Assembly (NCBI GenBank): GCA_031082125.1
Contig: JAVHLM010000044.1
Coordinates: 1-48,436, forward strand
Reading direction: 5' to 3'
DNA length: 48,436 nt
DNA from: Candidatus Eremiobacterota bacterium
GTDB lineage: Bacteria; Vulcanimicrobiota; CADAWZ01; Ess09-12
Shown: positions 37,122 to 45,574 of the stretch, piece after piece
Position numbering within the stretch: the first letter of the stretch is position 1
How the letters are laid out: each line of letters begins with the position of its first letter
Notes under the pieces: model-generated
The model's database searches: none
The model's input: the letters and a program-made list of their open reading frames with translations, nothing else
Told to the model about the DNA's origin: nothing
Program-made: the position numbers and the translations under genes

Positions 37122-37564
37122 TCAAACGCGGTGCTCATGGGCCTCTGCCGGGGTCCTTCCAGGCTTCAGGAACTCGTTGATATCCTCGCCCGTTGAGGCC
37201 GTGAGGGTCAGTGCAAGCTCGCCATTTATCAGCTCTTCCATCTCCCCTTTGCTGTAAGTGCTTCCGTCGCTTTCCACCTCGTTGATATGCATCTTCTCAA
37301 TGCTCTGGGACGCTGACGAAGAGCCTGGAGCACTCGCGTCGAACGGGAAGCTATGGCTCACTGCCCCTTTTTTGCTGTTGGCAATATTTGCCACCGTCTT
37401 CCATGAGGATCCGGCATTTTTGCCGCCGGTAAGCCTCCCGGTACAGGTATCATCGATCCGCTTACCCTTGACCGCGGCAATGCTCCTGTCGGCCTTGATG
37501 GCTTCCATTACAGGTATTTTTTGATGGGGCCGAGCTCTTTGCCGCTTAAAGGCTTTCTGTTCAT
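37122..37564 (-). pseudogene. Unknown small gene with a -1 frame break at an A6 run
   Basis: The ATG at 37564 opens MNRKPLSGKELGPIKK and stops three codons on. Slipping back one base on the AAAAAA run (plus-strand T6, 37517-37522) joins it to a 130-codon frame, IPVMEAIKADRSIAAVKGKR, ending in EEL...FLKPGRTPAEAHEHRV. Either a base was lost, or ribosomes shift -1 here, or the assembly is wrong. The family is unknown. It is last in a three-gene minus-strand cluster with the GIDE and zinc-ribbon genes. Confidence 0.45.
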
Positions 37565-37579
37565 TGCAGTTGAGCGCTT

Positions 37580-38344
37580 CTACAATGCATCGGTGAGGAA
37601 CAGACTGTACACAATCAGGGCAATACCAGCAAGAGACAGGACCACACCAGTTATATTCAGTGCCTGGATCGAGTCTTTGGTAGCCCCCATGAGAGCTTCC
37701 TCGGACTTGGTCGTGATTATGAAGTCCCTGCTCAATACGGCAGGCTTCTGGATGACAGGGCCGTTGTCCGTCTGCAGGACAGGCCCGAAGATATAGACCG
37801 GCACTTCCACGGGCAGAACCCACTCACGGAATTTCAAGCCCTTCGTCTGCCCCCTGCCGCTTCCTTCGAGATTCACCTCTGCAAAAGTCGCTTTTCCTGC
37901 GGGAACGCCTGGCTCATCTTTTTTCACCGTCTCAATTAACTCCACCTGGGCGCCTTCGGGATCGACGGGAAGCCTGCCGGAGTCATCCCTTACATAGAAC
38001 CTTGTTCTCACCTCGCGGCTCACAATCGATTCCGTTCCGCGCCGCCTTTTTCTATGGACTCTTCCGGCTGCGTCGGTTTCCTGATGCTCCTCCTCATATT
38101 CACGGGTGATGGTGCTTTTATAGCAGACACATTCCCTTCCGCCCACGTCACTTCTGAGGACCTGAATCGGCTCGATGAATCCCTTTATCTCCACGAAAGA
38201 GCCGTTCTGCGCATGCATCAGCCCGCTGCAGGGCGAGGTTTCCGTCTCCACAATCGCGATGAGCTTGTTGATCTCCGCGTGGCGGACAACAATGACAATG
38301 ACGGCCAGTATGATAAGACCGCACCCTGCACACCATATCCACAT
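37580..38344 (-). CDS. GIDE-type (MULAN-like) membrane protein
   Basis: The 254-residue protein has a membrane segment at each end (about 6-21 and 228-250). Between them lies a GIDE-type domain: VEIKGFIEPIQVLRSDVGGR, CVCYKSTITREYEEE, then RFYVRDDSGRLPVDPEGAQV. In eukaryotic MULAN this domain is followed by a RING finger, which is absent here, so ubiquitin-ligase activity should not be assumed. The ATG at 38344 has AAGGAG nine bases upstream; TTG and ATG codons further up are less likely. It lies between the zinc-ribbon gene and the frameshifted gene and probably works with them at the membrane. Confidence 0.7.
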   Translation of the reverse strand: MWIWCAGCGLIILAVIVIVVRHAEINKLIAIVETETSPCSGLMHAQNGSFVEIKGFIEPIQVLRSDVGGRECVCYKSTITREYEEEHQETDAAGRVHRKRRRGTESIVSREVRTRFYVRDDSGRLPVDPEGAQVELIETVKKDEPGVPAGKATFAEVNLEGSGRGQTKGLKFREWVLPVEVPVYIFGPVLQTDNGPVIQKPAVLSRDFIITTKSEEALMGATKDSIQALNITGVVLSLAGIALIVYSLFLTDAL

Positions 38345-38441
38345 GCTTTTCATCTCCTTTGACAAAGGGACATCTGCTCAATGCCTTGCGGTCATCCCGG
38401 CATTCTGTCCGCTCCCGACAACAGAACACCCGGTGCCGCGC

Positions 38442-39938
38442 CTAAGGGTTCTTATTGACACCTCCCTGCGCCGCATCGTTTTCAAAACTCTCAATTGTGC
38501 CGTTCTGTCGAATTCTTGCCATATAGCTCTTGCCTTTTTCGAAATTTTTCCACTCGGCCTCACGTGATGTTTGATAACAGTAAGCCTTGTTTCTGGGCCC
38601 CCTGAAACTCACGATATAGCGTTCCGTCCTGTCGCCTTCTTTCACTTTCGGGCCCACCGCAATGGCAGGCCAGAAAGGAGCATCATCGGTCCCTTCAGTC
38701 TTTCTGGTCTCAGTGACAATCCACCTTTTTACGCGGTACGTCACCTTTTCCTTATATACCGGCACATCCTTATAGTGAGGCACCTGCACCGTCCTTGTCT
38801 TCTGCACGTCCTTATACACGGGAACAGAGCGGTAGACATCCTTGAAATATCCGTTTCCCATGTTCTGAGTTCCTGTCCTGACCTTTTCAGTGCCCACCTG
38901 CACCCTGTCGGTGTAAGTCTCCGTCCTTGTCGAGACGCCGGTCTGAACTTTTTTTATCTCGTAAAGCTCAGTTCTCGTCTTTTTTTGAAAGGCGTCGGCA
39001 GGCACCTGGTCTGCCCACTTTGACTCGGAGAGCGTGGTAAAGACCTTCACTTCAGCGGTGCGCTCCCACCTCATTCCGCTCGCCGTCAATGGCTTTATCC
39101 GCGGAGAGAACATCAGGTGGCCCGAGATTACCAGAAAGACGACAAGGAAGAGTATTGAGAGGGCGGTAACGGATTTCCCAAGCACAGACCGGTTTTTCAG
39201 TTTCTCTTTTTCCTTGAGAAGAGCGCCTGACTGCTGGAAAAAGGAGCGCCTGCCGGCGGCCTGGGAAGCAGTCAGCTCCGCCGCCTGCGGGGTGTCCCAC
39301 TCATCTGTTCCCGGAGCCTCAGGGCTTTTCTTCTCTTTTCTCAGACGGGTAAAGAGCTTTTCAAAGGCCTCCCCGGCAGTGGCTCCCCTGAAAGTGCTTC
39401 CCAGGGCCTCCACTTCAAAGCCGCCGGGAACGGCGGTGAGCACATAATCGAGTTGCCGCCCCTCCTTATCGACATCGTCACGGTAGATTATCTGCTTTCT
39501 CCTGGGCGCATCTTCCGCAGGGGCGCCGCAGCCGGAGCAGAACTCGCTGCCTCCCCTGTTGTCGCCGCCGCAGTGGGGGCAGTTCCAGTCGGGTCCGCCA
39601 TGGGCACGGGCCAGTTCCGTTTCATCAGTGACATATTCGGCATCTTCGGCAAGATAGAACTGCACATCCTTTCCCCGGGGAACACCGCAGCCGCTGCAAT
39701 GCTTATCATGGCCCCTGTTGCGGCTTCTCCCGCAGTACAGGCAGTCCCAGACCCCTTCTCTCACCGTGTACCTCGGCACCTTGCACTTCCTGCAGGCCTG
39801 ATCGGCCGGGGAATTTTCATTGAAGCCGCATTCGCGGCACTTCCATTGAGCGGCAGACCCGCTGCTGCAGCGAGCGCAGAGCTTATATCCTGATTGGTTC
39901 ACCATCCCGCATTGCGGGCAGACGGCTCTCTTCTCCAT
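38442..39938 (-). CDS. Multi-zinc-ribbon membrane protein
   Basis: The 498-residue protein has four zinc ribbons. Their cysteines are 7/10/21/24, 34/37/49/52, 66/69/81/84 and 120/123/134/137; the middle two resemble RanBP2-type fingers (WKCRECG, WDCLYCG). A linker, one membrane span (about 256-275) and an extracytoplasmic part follow. That last part has repetitive YKDV-type strands (SVPVYKDVQKTRTVQVPHYK, DVPVYKEKVTYRVKRW), a pattern seen in several zinc-ribbon membrane proteins of unknown role. The ATG at 39938 has AGGAAAAG upstream. It is probably first in an operon with the GIDE gene (97 bp gap). Confidence 0.7.
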   Translation of the reverse strand: MEKRAVCPQCGMVNQSGYKLCARCSSGSAAQWKCRECGFNENSPADQACRKCKVPRYTVREGVWDCLYCGRSRNRGHDKHCSGCGVPRGKDVQFYLAEDAEYVTDETELARAHGGPDWNCPHCGGDNRGGSEFCSGCGAPAEDAPRRKQIIYRDDVDKEGRQLDYVLTAVPGGFEVEALGSTFRGATAGEAFEKLFTRLRKEKKSPEAPGTDEWDTPQAAELTASQAAGRRSFFQQSGALLKEKEKLKNRSVLGKSVTALSILFLVVFLVISGHLMFSPRIKPLTASGMRWERTAEVKVFTTLSESKWADQVPADAFQKKTRTELYEIKKVQTGVSTRTETYTDRVQVGTEKVRTGTQNMGNGYFKDVYRSVPVYKDVQKTRTVQVPHYKDVPVYKEKVTYRVKRWIVTETRKTEGTDDAPFWPAIAVGPKVKEGDRTERYIVSFRGPRNKAYCYQTSREAEWKNFEKGKSYMARIRQNGTIESFENDAAQGGVNKNP

Positions 39939-40022
39939 GGCATCTTTTCCTGGGAGTTCTCCTCATCATTACGCAAAAACTATCTTTTCCGGGAAACCGG
40001 CGGACCACTTCCATTTTCCTTT

Positions 40023-40105
40023 TCACTGCGCCCTGTAAATGATCCTGCCGTCCTTGATCGTTTCCAGCACCCTGATGGACCTCATCTGGTCATTCTCCGC
40101 CTTCA
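40023..40105 (-). pseudogene. Amidohydrolase C-terminal scrap
   Basis: The minus frame ends QMRSIRVLETIKDGRIIYRA, the usual last beta strands of YtcJ-like amidohydrolases (VLETIKDGKxxY), then stop at 40023. About 25 codons remain. Confidence 0.45.
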
Positions 40106-40218
40106 AGGGGAGAGAGCTGTTCATCGTGGGGTATGATGCCACTGAATTCGGCCTGAAGGCGGTGAAAGAAGGGGAAATAGACGCCACGATCTCCCAGGAG
40201 CCCTATGAAATGAGATAA
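40106..40218 (+). pseudogene. Sugar-binding-protein C-terminal scrap
   Basis: The plus frame reads ELFIVGYDATEFGLKAVKEG then EIDATISQEPYEMR and stops at 40216. VGYDAT and ATISQEP are the hinge and final motifs of periplasmic ribose-type binding proteins. It abuts the amidohydrolase scrap head-on. Confidence 0.5.
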
Positions 40219-40378
40219 ATCGCCATGAAAGCTCCAGGTTTTATCTCAAGTCTTTCCATGGGTTCCGTCATTTTCCTCTCCCCGCCAGGAGCACCAGTAC
40301 CGCTTTTTTCACATTCCAGGAAGATTTCGACATTTCGTGAAGATCTCAAGTATACTTTTGATGCAGAGAGGTGCTGCG

Positions 40379-41557
40379 ATGAAAAGAACAAGCCTCATGC
40401 TCACCCTGCTGGTGCTCCTGGGCGCCGCGGTCTTCCCACCCCTGGCGGCGGCGGGCGAAGGGGAGCCTGACCGCAGAGGGCCGGTGATAAGGCTTACTGC
40501 ACTGGATAAAAACGAGGGCCGGTGGACCATCAAGGGCTTTTTTTCTGACTCCCGCTCTGCCATAAAGGATGCCTACCTCTGCGTGCTCGACGGGCATGTG
40601 CCTTCGATAAGTGCAATCGCCGCCGATGACAGGGCTTTTGACGCGCCGCGGGAGCAGTTTACCGTGACAATCAAAAGGCCCGATGCCTCCGGGAACAGGG
40701 AGCTCTATTTCCAGGTCTCCGACGCGCAGGGAAATATTTCAACCATGGAGATTGCCTTATACCCCTATGCCAACAGCAGGGAGTGGGGCCATCTCACCTA
40801 CCTGAGCGAAGAGGCCCTTGGTTTTCAGTCCAGCGAATGCGGGAATTTCAGGCTGTTCTCCCGGGAGGACACCGACGGGGCCCTGGTGGAAGGGGTGAGA
40901 AAAAAGCTTGTGGAGCTGAAGAACCTCGCCGGAGAGAGTTTCGGTTTTCCCGCCTATAAGAATTTTGACGTGCTGATATATAATCCAGGCAGCGAGGGAG
41001 CCCTTACCTTTAAAAACTACCGCGGTCTGATAAAAGGCAATGTCTTCACCTTCCCGCTCCCTTTGCAGGGCAAAAATGACCTGGAGAAGTACAGCTATAC
41101 ACTCCATTACTGGATTCCCCATGAACTGGGGGACCATTCCACGGGGAAACTGGTGAAAAACAGTTTTTCAATGCAGTGGCTTGCCGAGGGGGTGGGAGAT
41201 TACCTGGCGTACCTCTATGCAAGGAGCTCTTTTCCCGAACAGGCCAGGGAGGGCCTGCGCACCAGGTACAGGAACGTGGACGAGAAAGACCGCCTCAAGA
41301 CAGTGAACATGCTCGACGGGAGATGGAGCACCTGCCATTATCTTGCAAGCTGCGCCTTTGTCGCCGACCTTGTGAAAAAGAGAGGAACCGGGCCCATCAA
41401 GACCGTAATCGAAAAGCTCGGCAGCCTCCCGGAAGAGGAAAGAAGCTCTGAGCGTGCCATCATCCTCCTGAGCGAGGCCCTGGGATATGACATAAGGCCG
41501 GAGCTTACCGCCTGCTCATTGAAAAAAGCCGTTCAAATCCTTGAAGACTATCGGTGA
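40379..41557 (+). CDS. Secreted gluzincin-like (peptidase MA) protein with a changed zinc motif
   Basis: The 392-residue protein has a signal peptide (about 1-26). A beta-rich N-terminal domain (about 33-130) is followed by a region with WIPHELGDH (245-253) and WLAEGVGDYLAYL (267-279). The latter matches the WxxEGxAxY glutamate motif of M1/M48-like gluzincins. The first motif should be HExxH, but here the histidine comes one residue late (HELGDH), so zinc binding may be changed or lost. GAGAGG precedes the ATG at 40379. It is intact and likely periplasmic or exported. The substrate is unknown. Confidence 0.6.
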   Translation: MKRTSLMLTLLVLLGAAVFPPLAAAGEGEPDRRGPVIRLTALDKNEGRWTIKGFFSDSRSAIKDAYLCVLDGHVPSISAIAADDRAFDAPREQFTVTIKRPDASGNRELYFQVSDAQGNISTMEIALYPYANSREWGHLTYLSEEALGFQSSECGNFRLFSREDTDGALVEGVRKKLVELKNLAGESFGFPAYKNFDVLIYNPGSEGALTFKNYRGLIKGNVFTFPLPLQGKNDLEKYSYTLHYWIPHELGDHSTGKLVKNSFSMQWLAEGVGDYLAYLYARSSFPEQAREGLRTRYRNVDEKDRLKTVNMLDGRWSTCHYLASCAFVADLVKKRGTGPIKTVIEKLGSLPEEERSSERAIILLSEALGYDIRPELTACSLKKAVQILEDYR

Positions 41558-41689
41558 ATATGATATTGCCTCTTGAGAGGTATTCACAACCGCTGGCAGG
41601 CTTGTTTTGCTGTGTAAGGAAAGGAGCACATCCAGCCCAGATGATGATTTTTTTCAGAAAAACCTTGAATTTGAGGTATTCAGCAAGGA
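41558..41689. other. Intergenic stretch
   Basis: No gene or clear structure. It leads into the rearranged IS91 remnant at 41690. Confidence 0.3.
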
Positions 41690-41890
41690 ATTCTTGCCTT
41701 GATGGCTTTTTCTTTTAAACTTGTGGGGAGCCGGAAAAGCAAGCTTCTAGCCTTTCGCAGGCTTTTACGGAGAGCAATGGCTCCGATCTCAAAGTCTCCT
41801 GACCGGGAAGCGCTTCCTCCCCCTTTTTCCGAAGGCCCCGGGATTTCTTTGCCCCCCCGCGGCGAAAAGTGACACCGGGTGCAAGAGGAC

Positions 41891-41941
41891 AGGGGCCATT
41901 CTCCAATCAGGCAAACGTTTGGAGTTGTCACTCCAGGTGTA
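41891..41941 (-). repeat. Possible diverged two-stem-loop element
   Basis: Reads TACACCTGGAGTGACAA on the minus strand (CAC pairs with GTG). CTCCAA then pairs with TTGGAG across a 12-base loop. The first hairpin fits the family with a third base-pair version, but the second is weaker. Confidence 0.4.
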
Positions 41942-41960
41942 CCGCACCACAGACAATTCC

Positions 41961-42016
41961 TACTCACAGAGCATCACTGACGCATCATTCTGCCGGCAGG
42001 CATAATGTGCGTCAGT
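41961..42016 (+). repeat. Two-stem-loop element (long form)
   Basis: TACTCACAGAGCATCA (CTC-ACA-GAG) is followed by CTGACGCATCAT...TGCC / GGCA...ATAATGTGCGTCAG. It is a diverged sister of 1704-1762 with compensating stem changes. Confidence 0.65.
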
Positions 42017-42139
42017 TGATGTTTTGCCCGGAGAAATCCCCTGGCCTCACGGTGCGCGCTCTCCGTCTGCAGGCCCTCGTTTCCGATGTCACCGCGGTCA
42101 ACAGTGAGCCACCCGACTCAGAGCCATGGGAGCGCGGGC
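42017..42139. other. Intergenic stretch
   Basis: No gene or structure recognised between the IS91 remnant and the end of the radical SAM gene. Confidence 0.3.
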
Positions 42140-43498
42140 TCATCCCTGTTCCGGGACAAGATCCTTCACGCCCATCGGGTCGAGTATGTTTTTCCGGAAC
42201 CTCGCGATTCCCCTGCTGCAGACCGTCGCCATCAGCTGCCGGAACAGGGAGACAATCTCTGTAAACTCTTCTCTCGGCATCTTCCTGTTCAGATAGAGAT
42301 ACCTCTCAGGGTCAAACTGAAATATCGGCATCGAGGTGAGGCGTGACCAGTCCATATCCTCGCTCACGATGCCCCTCTCCATCGCTTCATCCCAGACGGC
42401 GCTGCCCGGGAAAGGGACAAGGGCAAAGACGCTCACCATGTCAAGCTTCCCGCTGCGGTGATTCTCATAGATGAACTCATAGGTCTCCTTCATGTCGCCG
42501 GGGCTTTCATCGGGCGAGCCGATGATAAAGGAGCCTTCAACCTGGATATCTCTTGCGGCCAGCAGATCCAGCGCCCTCTGAACAGTTCTGATGGGCATGT
42601 TTCCACTTTTCAGATACCGGAGGATCTTCTCGGAGCCTGACTCTATGCCGATAAAAACGCATTTCACATTCATCTCGCGGTAGATGTCCGCCATCTCTTC
42701 ATCGATGATATCGGCGCGGCTCGAGACAAAATAGGCCATTTCCCTGTGGAGATTGTGCTCCTTCATCCTGCCGAGCAGGTCGCAAAGCCACTGCTTCTTC
42801 ATGGAGAGGATCTCGTCCTGGAACAGCACCGCCCCGGTCTGATACTCACTCCTGAGGAAAAGAAGCTCCGAGATGACAGAGTCGAGAGGAAACTTGCGGT
42901 AGTGGCTGTCGGGCATCGCGCAGAAACGGCATCGGCAGGGGCATCCCCTGCCACTGAAGATCTGCTTCATTTTCCCGCTGAGGTCCCACAGGCGGCGATC
43001 AGGCCGGGGGATCGTGCCCATGTCCTCAATAAGAAGCCTGGGGGGTGTCAGCGTGACCCTGCCCTCATGGTGGTACGCAATTCCCTTTATCTTTTCCAGT
43101 GACGCGGCAGTGAAACGCCCCTCCTGAAGAACCAGGCTCACCAGCTCGAGAAATGTCTGCTCGCCTTCGCCGATCACCCCGGCGTCAAAACACCCGGGAA
43201 GCGTACGGGGAAGGGCCGAGATGTGGGGGCCTCCGAGTATCACGGGAACGCCGGCCTCTCTCCTGATCCGCTCCGCTTTTGCCGCGGCGCGGGGAAAATG
43301 AAAGCTCATGGATGAGATGCCGATGAGATCATAGTCACCGGGCCGGAACGCCTCGTCACCGTTTATAATGGTAAAGGCGAGCTCTTCGTTCAGGTGGTGT
43401 CTCACATAAGAGGCGAGATAGCACAGACCGAGCGGGACCGCCATCTCGCTGAAAAAGGTTCCGTGGTCAATGTCCTGCGCGATAAGAAGTATCTTCAT
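42140..43498 (-). CDS. B12-binding-type radical SAM enzyme
   Basis: The 452-residue protein has an N-terminal Rossmann-like cobalamin-binding region (KILLIAQDIDHGTFFSEMAV, GISSMSF, VILGGPHISALP) and a radical SAM domain with CPCRCRFC. C186, C190 and C193 bind the iron-sulphur cluster. EGSFIIGSPDES and FIGIESGSEKILRYL are normal core elements. The cobalamin DxHxxG histidine motif is not obvious, so B12 may bind base-off or not at all. The ATG at 43498 has AGGAAT. Members methylate or modify unactivated carbons. The substrate cannot be told from this context. It lies 35 bp after the frameshifted gene at 43534 on the same strand. Confidence 0.8.
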   Translation of the reverse strand: MKILLIAQDIDHGTFFSEMAVPLGLCYLASYVRHHLNEELAFTIINGDEAFRPGDYDLIGISSMSFHFPRAAAKAERIRREAGVPVILGGPHISALPRTLPGCFDAGVIGEGEQTFLELVSLVLQEGRFTAASLEKIKGIAYHHEGRVTLTPPRLLIEDMGTIPRPDRRLWDLSGKMKQIFSGRGCPCRCRFCAMPDSHYRKFPLDSVISELLFLRSEYQTGAVLFQDEILSMKKQWLCDLLGRMKEHNLHREMAYFVSSRADIIDEEMADIYREMNVKCVFIGIESGSEKILRYLKSGNMPIRTVQRALDLLAARDIQVEGSFIIGSPDESPGDMKETYEFIYENHRSGKLDMVSVFALVPFPGSAVWDEAMERGIVSEDMDWSRLTSMPIFQFDPERYLYLNRKMPREEFTEIVSLFRQLMATVCSRGIARFRKNILDPMGVKDLVPEQG

Positions 43499-43533
43499 AT
43501 GATTCCTGCAGCATGAAAATGGGGGGCAGACTC

Positions 43534-43976
43534 TTATAGTAACAGAACGGCAGCGATCATGCAAGCGGGGAGGCTGTGCGAAACAGGGGAACCCGGTATC
43601 AGACGCTCATCAGCATGTGGCTTACTTTTCTGCCATTCTCCTCGCACCGTCCTTCCCAGGATCTTTGCCTCAGGCTGCTTTTCAGCCTTTTTTGCGGTGC
43701 CCAGGTAAGTGGATTTCACGTACGCCATGGCGCCCCCGCCTTCCTTCTCCAGTGATTCCGCCATCCCCTTATCGAGAAAGACCAGCAGGAGCTCGAACTT
43801 CTCTTTTCCCGGCGCGGCATTTTCAGGAAACACGAAGGAGGTCGCGCCGACACCCGCCCTGACGGGAGCTGAAAGGGTCAGGGGGACCTGGAAGGTGAGG
43901 CCCCTTTATGGTGGATCTGCGGTGTCTGAGCGCTTCCTGCCGCCGTGAGCGTCAGGAGAAGAAAGGCCGTGAGCAT
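43534..43976 (-). pseudogene. Secreted small protein with a frame break at a G run
   Basis: GAGGAG precedes the ATG at 43976. The first frame gives a signal peptide (MLTAFLLLTLTAAGSAQ) and stops soon after. Adding one G to the G4 run (plus-strand C4, 43901-43904) joins it to GLTFQVPLTLSAPVRAGVGA, TSFVFPENAAPGKEKFELLL and KGMAESLEKEGGGAMAYVKS. The whole would be about 145 residues, unknown family, probably periplasmic. The break may be a real mutation, phase variation or an assembly error. Confidence 0.5.
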
Positions 43977-44007
43977 TACAGGGCTCCTCACTCCCCTGGA
44001 GCACCCT

Positions 44008-45273
44008 TCATTCCCCGCCGTTCTTCACCGGGATCCTGAGGCCGTCGATGAGGATCCACTGCCCCTCGTCATCCTCGGAGATCCCCCCGTGGGGTGGCGC
44101 GGGGGCCTGGGGCCCCTCCCCCCCGTATTTCTTCCTGAGGGCCTCGTCCTTCAGGGCAGCCCCATCGAGGGGATGGTCGGCGCCGTAATATTGCTTCGCA
44201 AGGACGGGCGGTGCCTTGGAGGGATTTTTCAGGAGCTCCATGCCGTCGAGGGCGAACGCGCAGTGACCGCCGTCCATATAGCTCTCGTAAAGGATCATCG
44301 AGATGAACCCTTCATCGTCAAGCACCGTCTTGAGGGACGCCGATTCCACCGTGTCGAAGTTTTCAGGCGTCGCCTTTGCCGTGTCGCTCGACTGCCACCC
44401 GCTCCCCGCCCGCTCCCAGGTGTCCAGGGCCGCCCTGTCGAAGCCCCTGCAGTCCCGCCTCTCGCCTTCGGGGCTTCCGGGCTTGAGGGTTATCTCTTTC
44501 GGCGGGCCCGAATGCCTTCTCATCGAGACGTTCCACGCGCCTTCGGGGTGCTCCGCCGAGGGAGCCGTCCACCGCGGACGAGCGGTCTCGGTGCCCCCGC
44601 CGAAGAAGGAGTCCAGGCTCGAGAGCTCTCTGCGGGGAGCGCTTGCATGAAAGGCGACGGGCGGGGTCTCGCCCTCCTCGAAGAAATGCCTCTTGAGCAT
44701 GGGCGGCATCGAGCATCGGCCGGCGAAGTAGGATTCGGCGTCAAGCTCGTACACGGCCCCGCCGCCGTCCCTCCAGAGCTCCACGAAGGTCATCTCGCGG
44801 GCTCCGTCATCGCCGAGCCACATGATCATCTTTGAGCGGCTTATGAGCGTATAGGGGAGGTTGGACTCAATGACGCTCTCGCCGATCCACCCGCCGTCAG
44901 CGCGGATGATCCTGCCCGGGGCGGCGCCCCCCGGCGCGCCGTGGAAAGCGACAGCGCCCTCTCTCGCGCCGTTGTCAAGGCTCAGAGTGCCCGTGCCGCC
45001 GAAGGGCCTTTTCAGGGTGACGGTCCACTTTCCCTTCATACGATCCTTCGAGGGGGCCTCGCGGGCGCAGCCGACGGCGCCCGGCCCATCCCTGAAAAAG
45101 AGCTCGAGGGACGACGCCTTTCCGCTCCCTCTCGCGCCGCCCTTGGCGGGGCGGCTCTTCGGTGACAGTGACACGCGGTCTGCCGGTGCTGGTGAGCCTC
45201 CCGCCGTGGCGCCCTTCTGCGCGGGCGCCTGCGGCGTGTCATAACGTGGTGAGCCGGGTGTGATTCTGTCCAT
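44008..45273 (-). CDS. Hypothetical protein with two tandem related domains
   Basis: I cannot name this 421-residue protein. The N-terminus (about 1-50) is low-complexity (proline, alanine, serine) and ends ADRVSLSP. Two copies of one domain follow, about 54-198 and 218-363. Landmarks repeat in order: SSLELFF/SSLDSFF, GKWTVTLKRP/GAWNVSMRRH, MTFVELWRDGG/ISMILYESYMDGG, PPMLKRHFF/PPVLAKQYY. It has no signal peptide. GAGG precedes the ATG at 45273. It is only 31 bp upstream of the secreted frameshift gene, so the two are probably cotranscribed. Confidence 0.65.
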   Translation of the reverse strand: MDRITPGSPRYDTPQAPAQKGATAGGSPAPADRVSLSPKSRPAKGGARGSGKASSLELFFRDGPGAVGCAREAPSKDRMKGKWTVTLKRPFGGTGTLSLDNGAREGAVAFHGAPGGAAPGRIIRADGGWIGESVIESNLPYTLISRSKMIMWLGDDGAREMTFVELWRDGGGAVYELDAESYFAGRCSMPPMLKRHFFEEGETPPVAFHASAPRRELSSLDSFFGGGTETARPRWTAPSAEHPEGAWNVSMRRHSGPPKEITLKPGSPEGERRDCRGFDRAALDTWERAGSGWQSSDTAKATPENFDTVESASLKTVLDDEGFISMILYESYMDGGHCAFALDGMELLKNPSKAPPVLAKQYYGADHPLDGAALKDEALRKKYGGEGPQAPAPPHGGISEDDEGQWILIDGLRIPVKNGGE

Positions 45274-45319
45274 GGGATACCTCTTCTTTCCCTGGCGCGG
45301 CCTCTGTCAGAGCCTGGTG

Positions 45320-45478
45320 TCATAGAGGTGCCAGTACATCACCTTGAGGCTGGAGCCCGTGGGGAATGGCCCCTATGATGATCACCGAGAGGGCCGAGAG
45401 GATGAGGAGGGCTATCAGCACCTCTGCGAGAGAGAATCCTCCCGCATGTCCTTGCGTCAGCGATCTCAACGGCTTCAT
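45320..45478 (-). CDS. Truncated type IV pilin/pseudopilin-like protein
   Basis: GGAGG precedes the ATG at 45478. The 52-residue product has a prepilin peptidase site (GG then FSLAEVLIALLILSALSVII). It stops soon after the hydrophobic helix, so the globular domain of a normal pseudopilin is missing. Dropping one C from the following CCCC run would give PTGSSLKVMYWHLYDTRL and stop, still very short. It could be a minor pilin relic or a small regulator. Confidence 0.6.
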   Translation of the reverse strand: MKPLRSLTQGHAGGFSLAEVLIALLILSALSVIIIGAIPHGLQPQGDVLAPL

Positions 45479-45522
45479 TTCAACCTCCGGGAGGGGCACC
45501 CGGCCCCTCATCATACAAGAGA

Positions 45523-45550
45523 ATTATAGCATAAATAAGGGGGAGGTGAA
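45523..45550 (-). promoter_or_regulatory. Promoter of the pilin-like gene
   Basis: TTCACC (45545-45550) and TATAAT (45523-45528) with 16 bp between and a TGC extension. This is the best full promoter in the window. Transcription runs into the 45478 gene. Confidence 0.6.
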
Positions 45551-45574
45551 AGATGGGCCGACCGGCCCGTCGGA

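Larger units (their letters stand above)
41690..42016 (-). mobile_element. Rearranged, degenerate IS91 remnant
   Basis: On the minus strand 41880-41760 encodes KKSRGLRKKGEEALPGQE, the same transposase region that begins remnant C, but degenerate. Two hairpin elements lie on the far side of it (41891-41941 minus, 41961-42016 plus), in an order not found in the other copies. No right end is recognisable. It is older than the other remnants. Confidence 0.6.
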
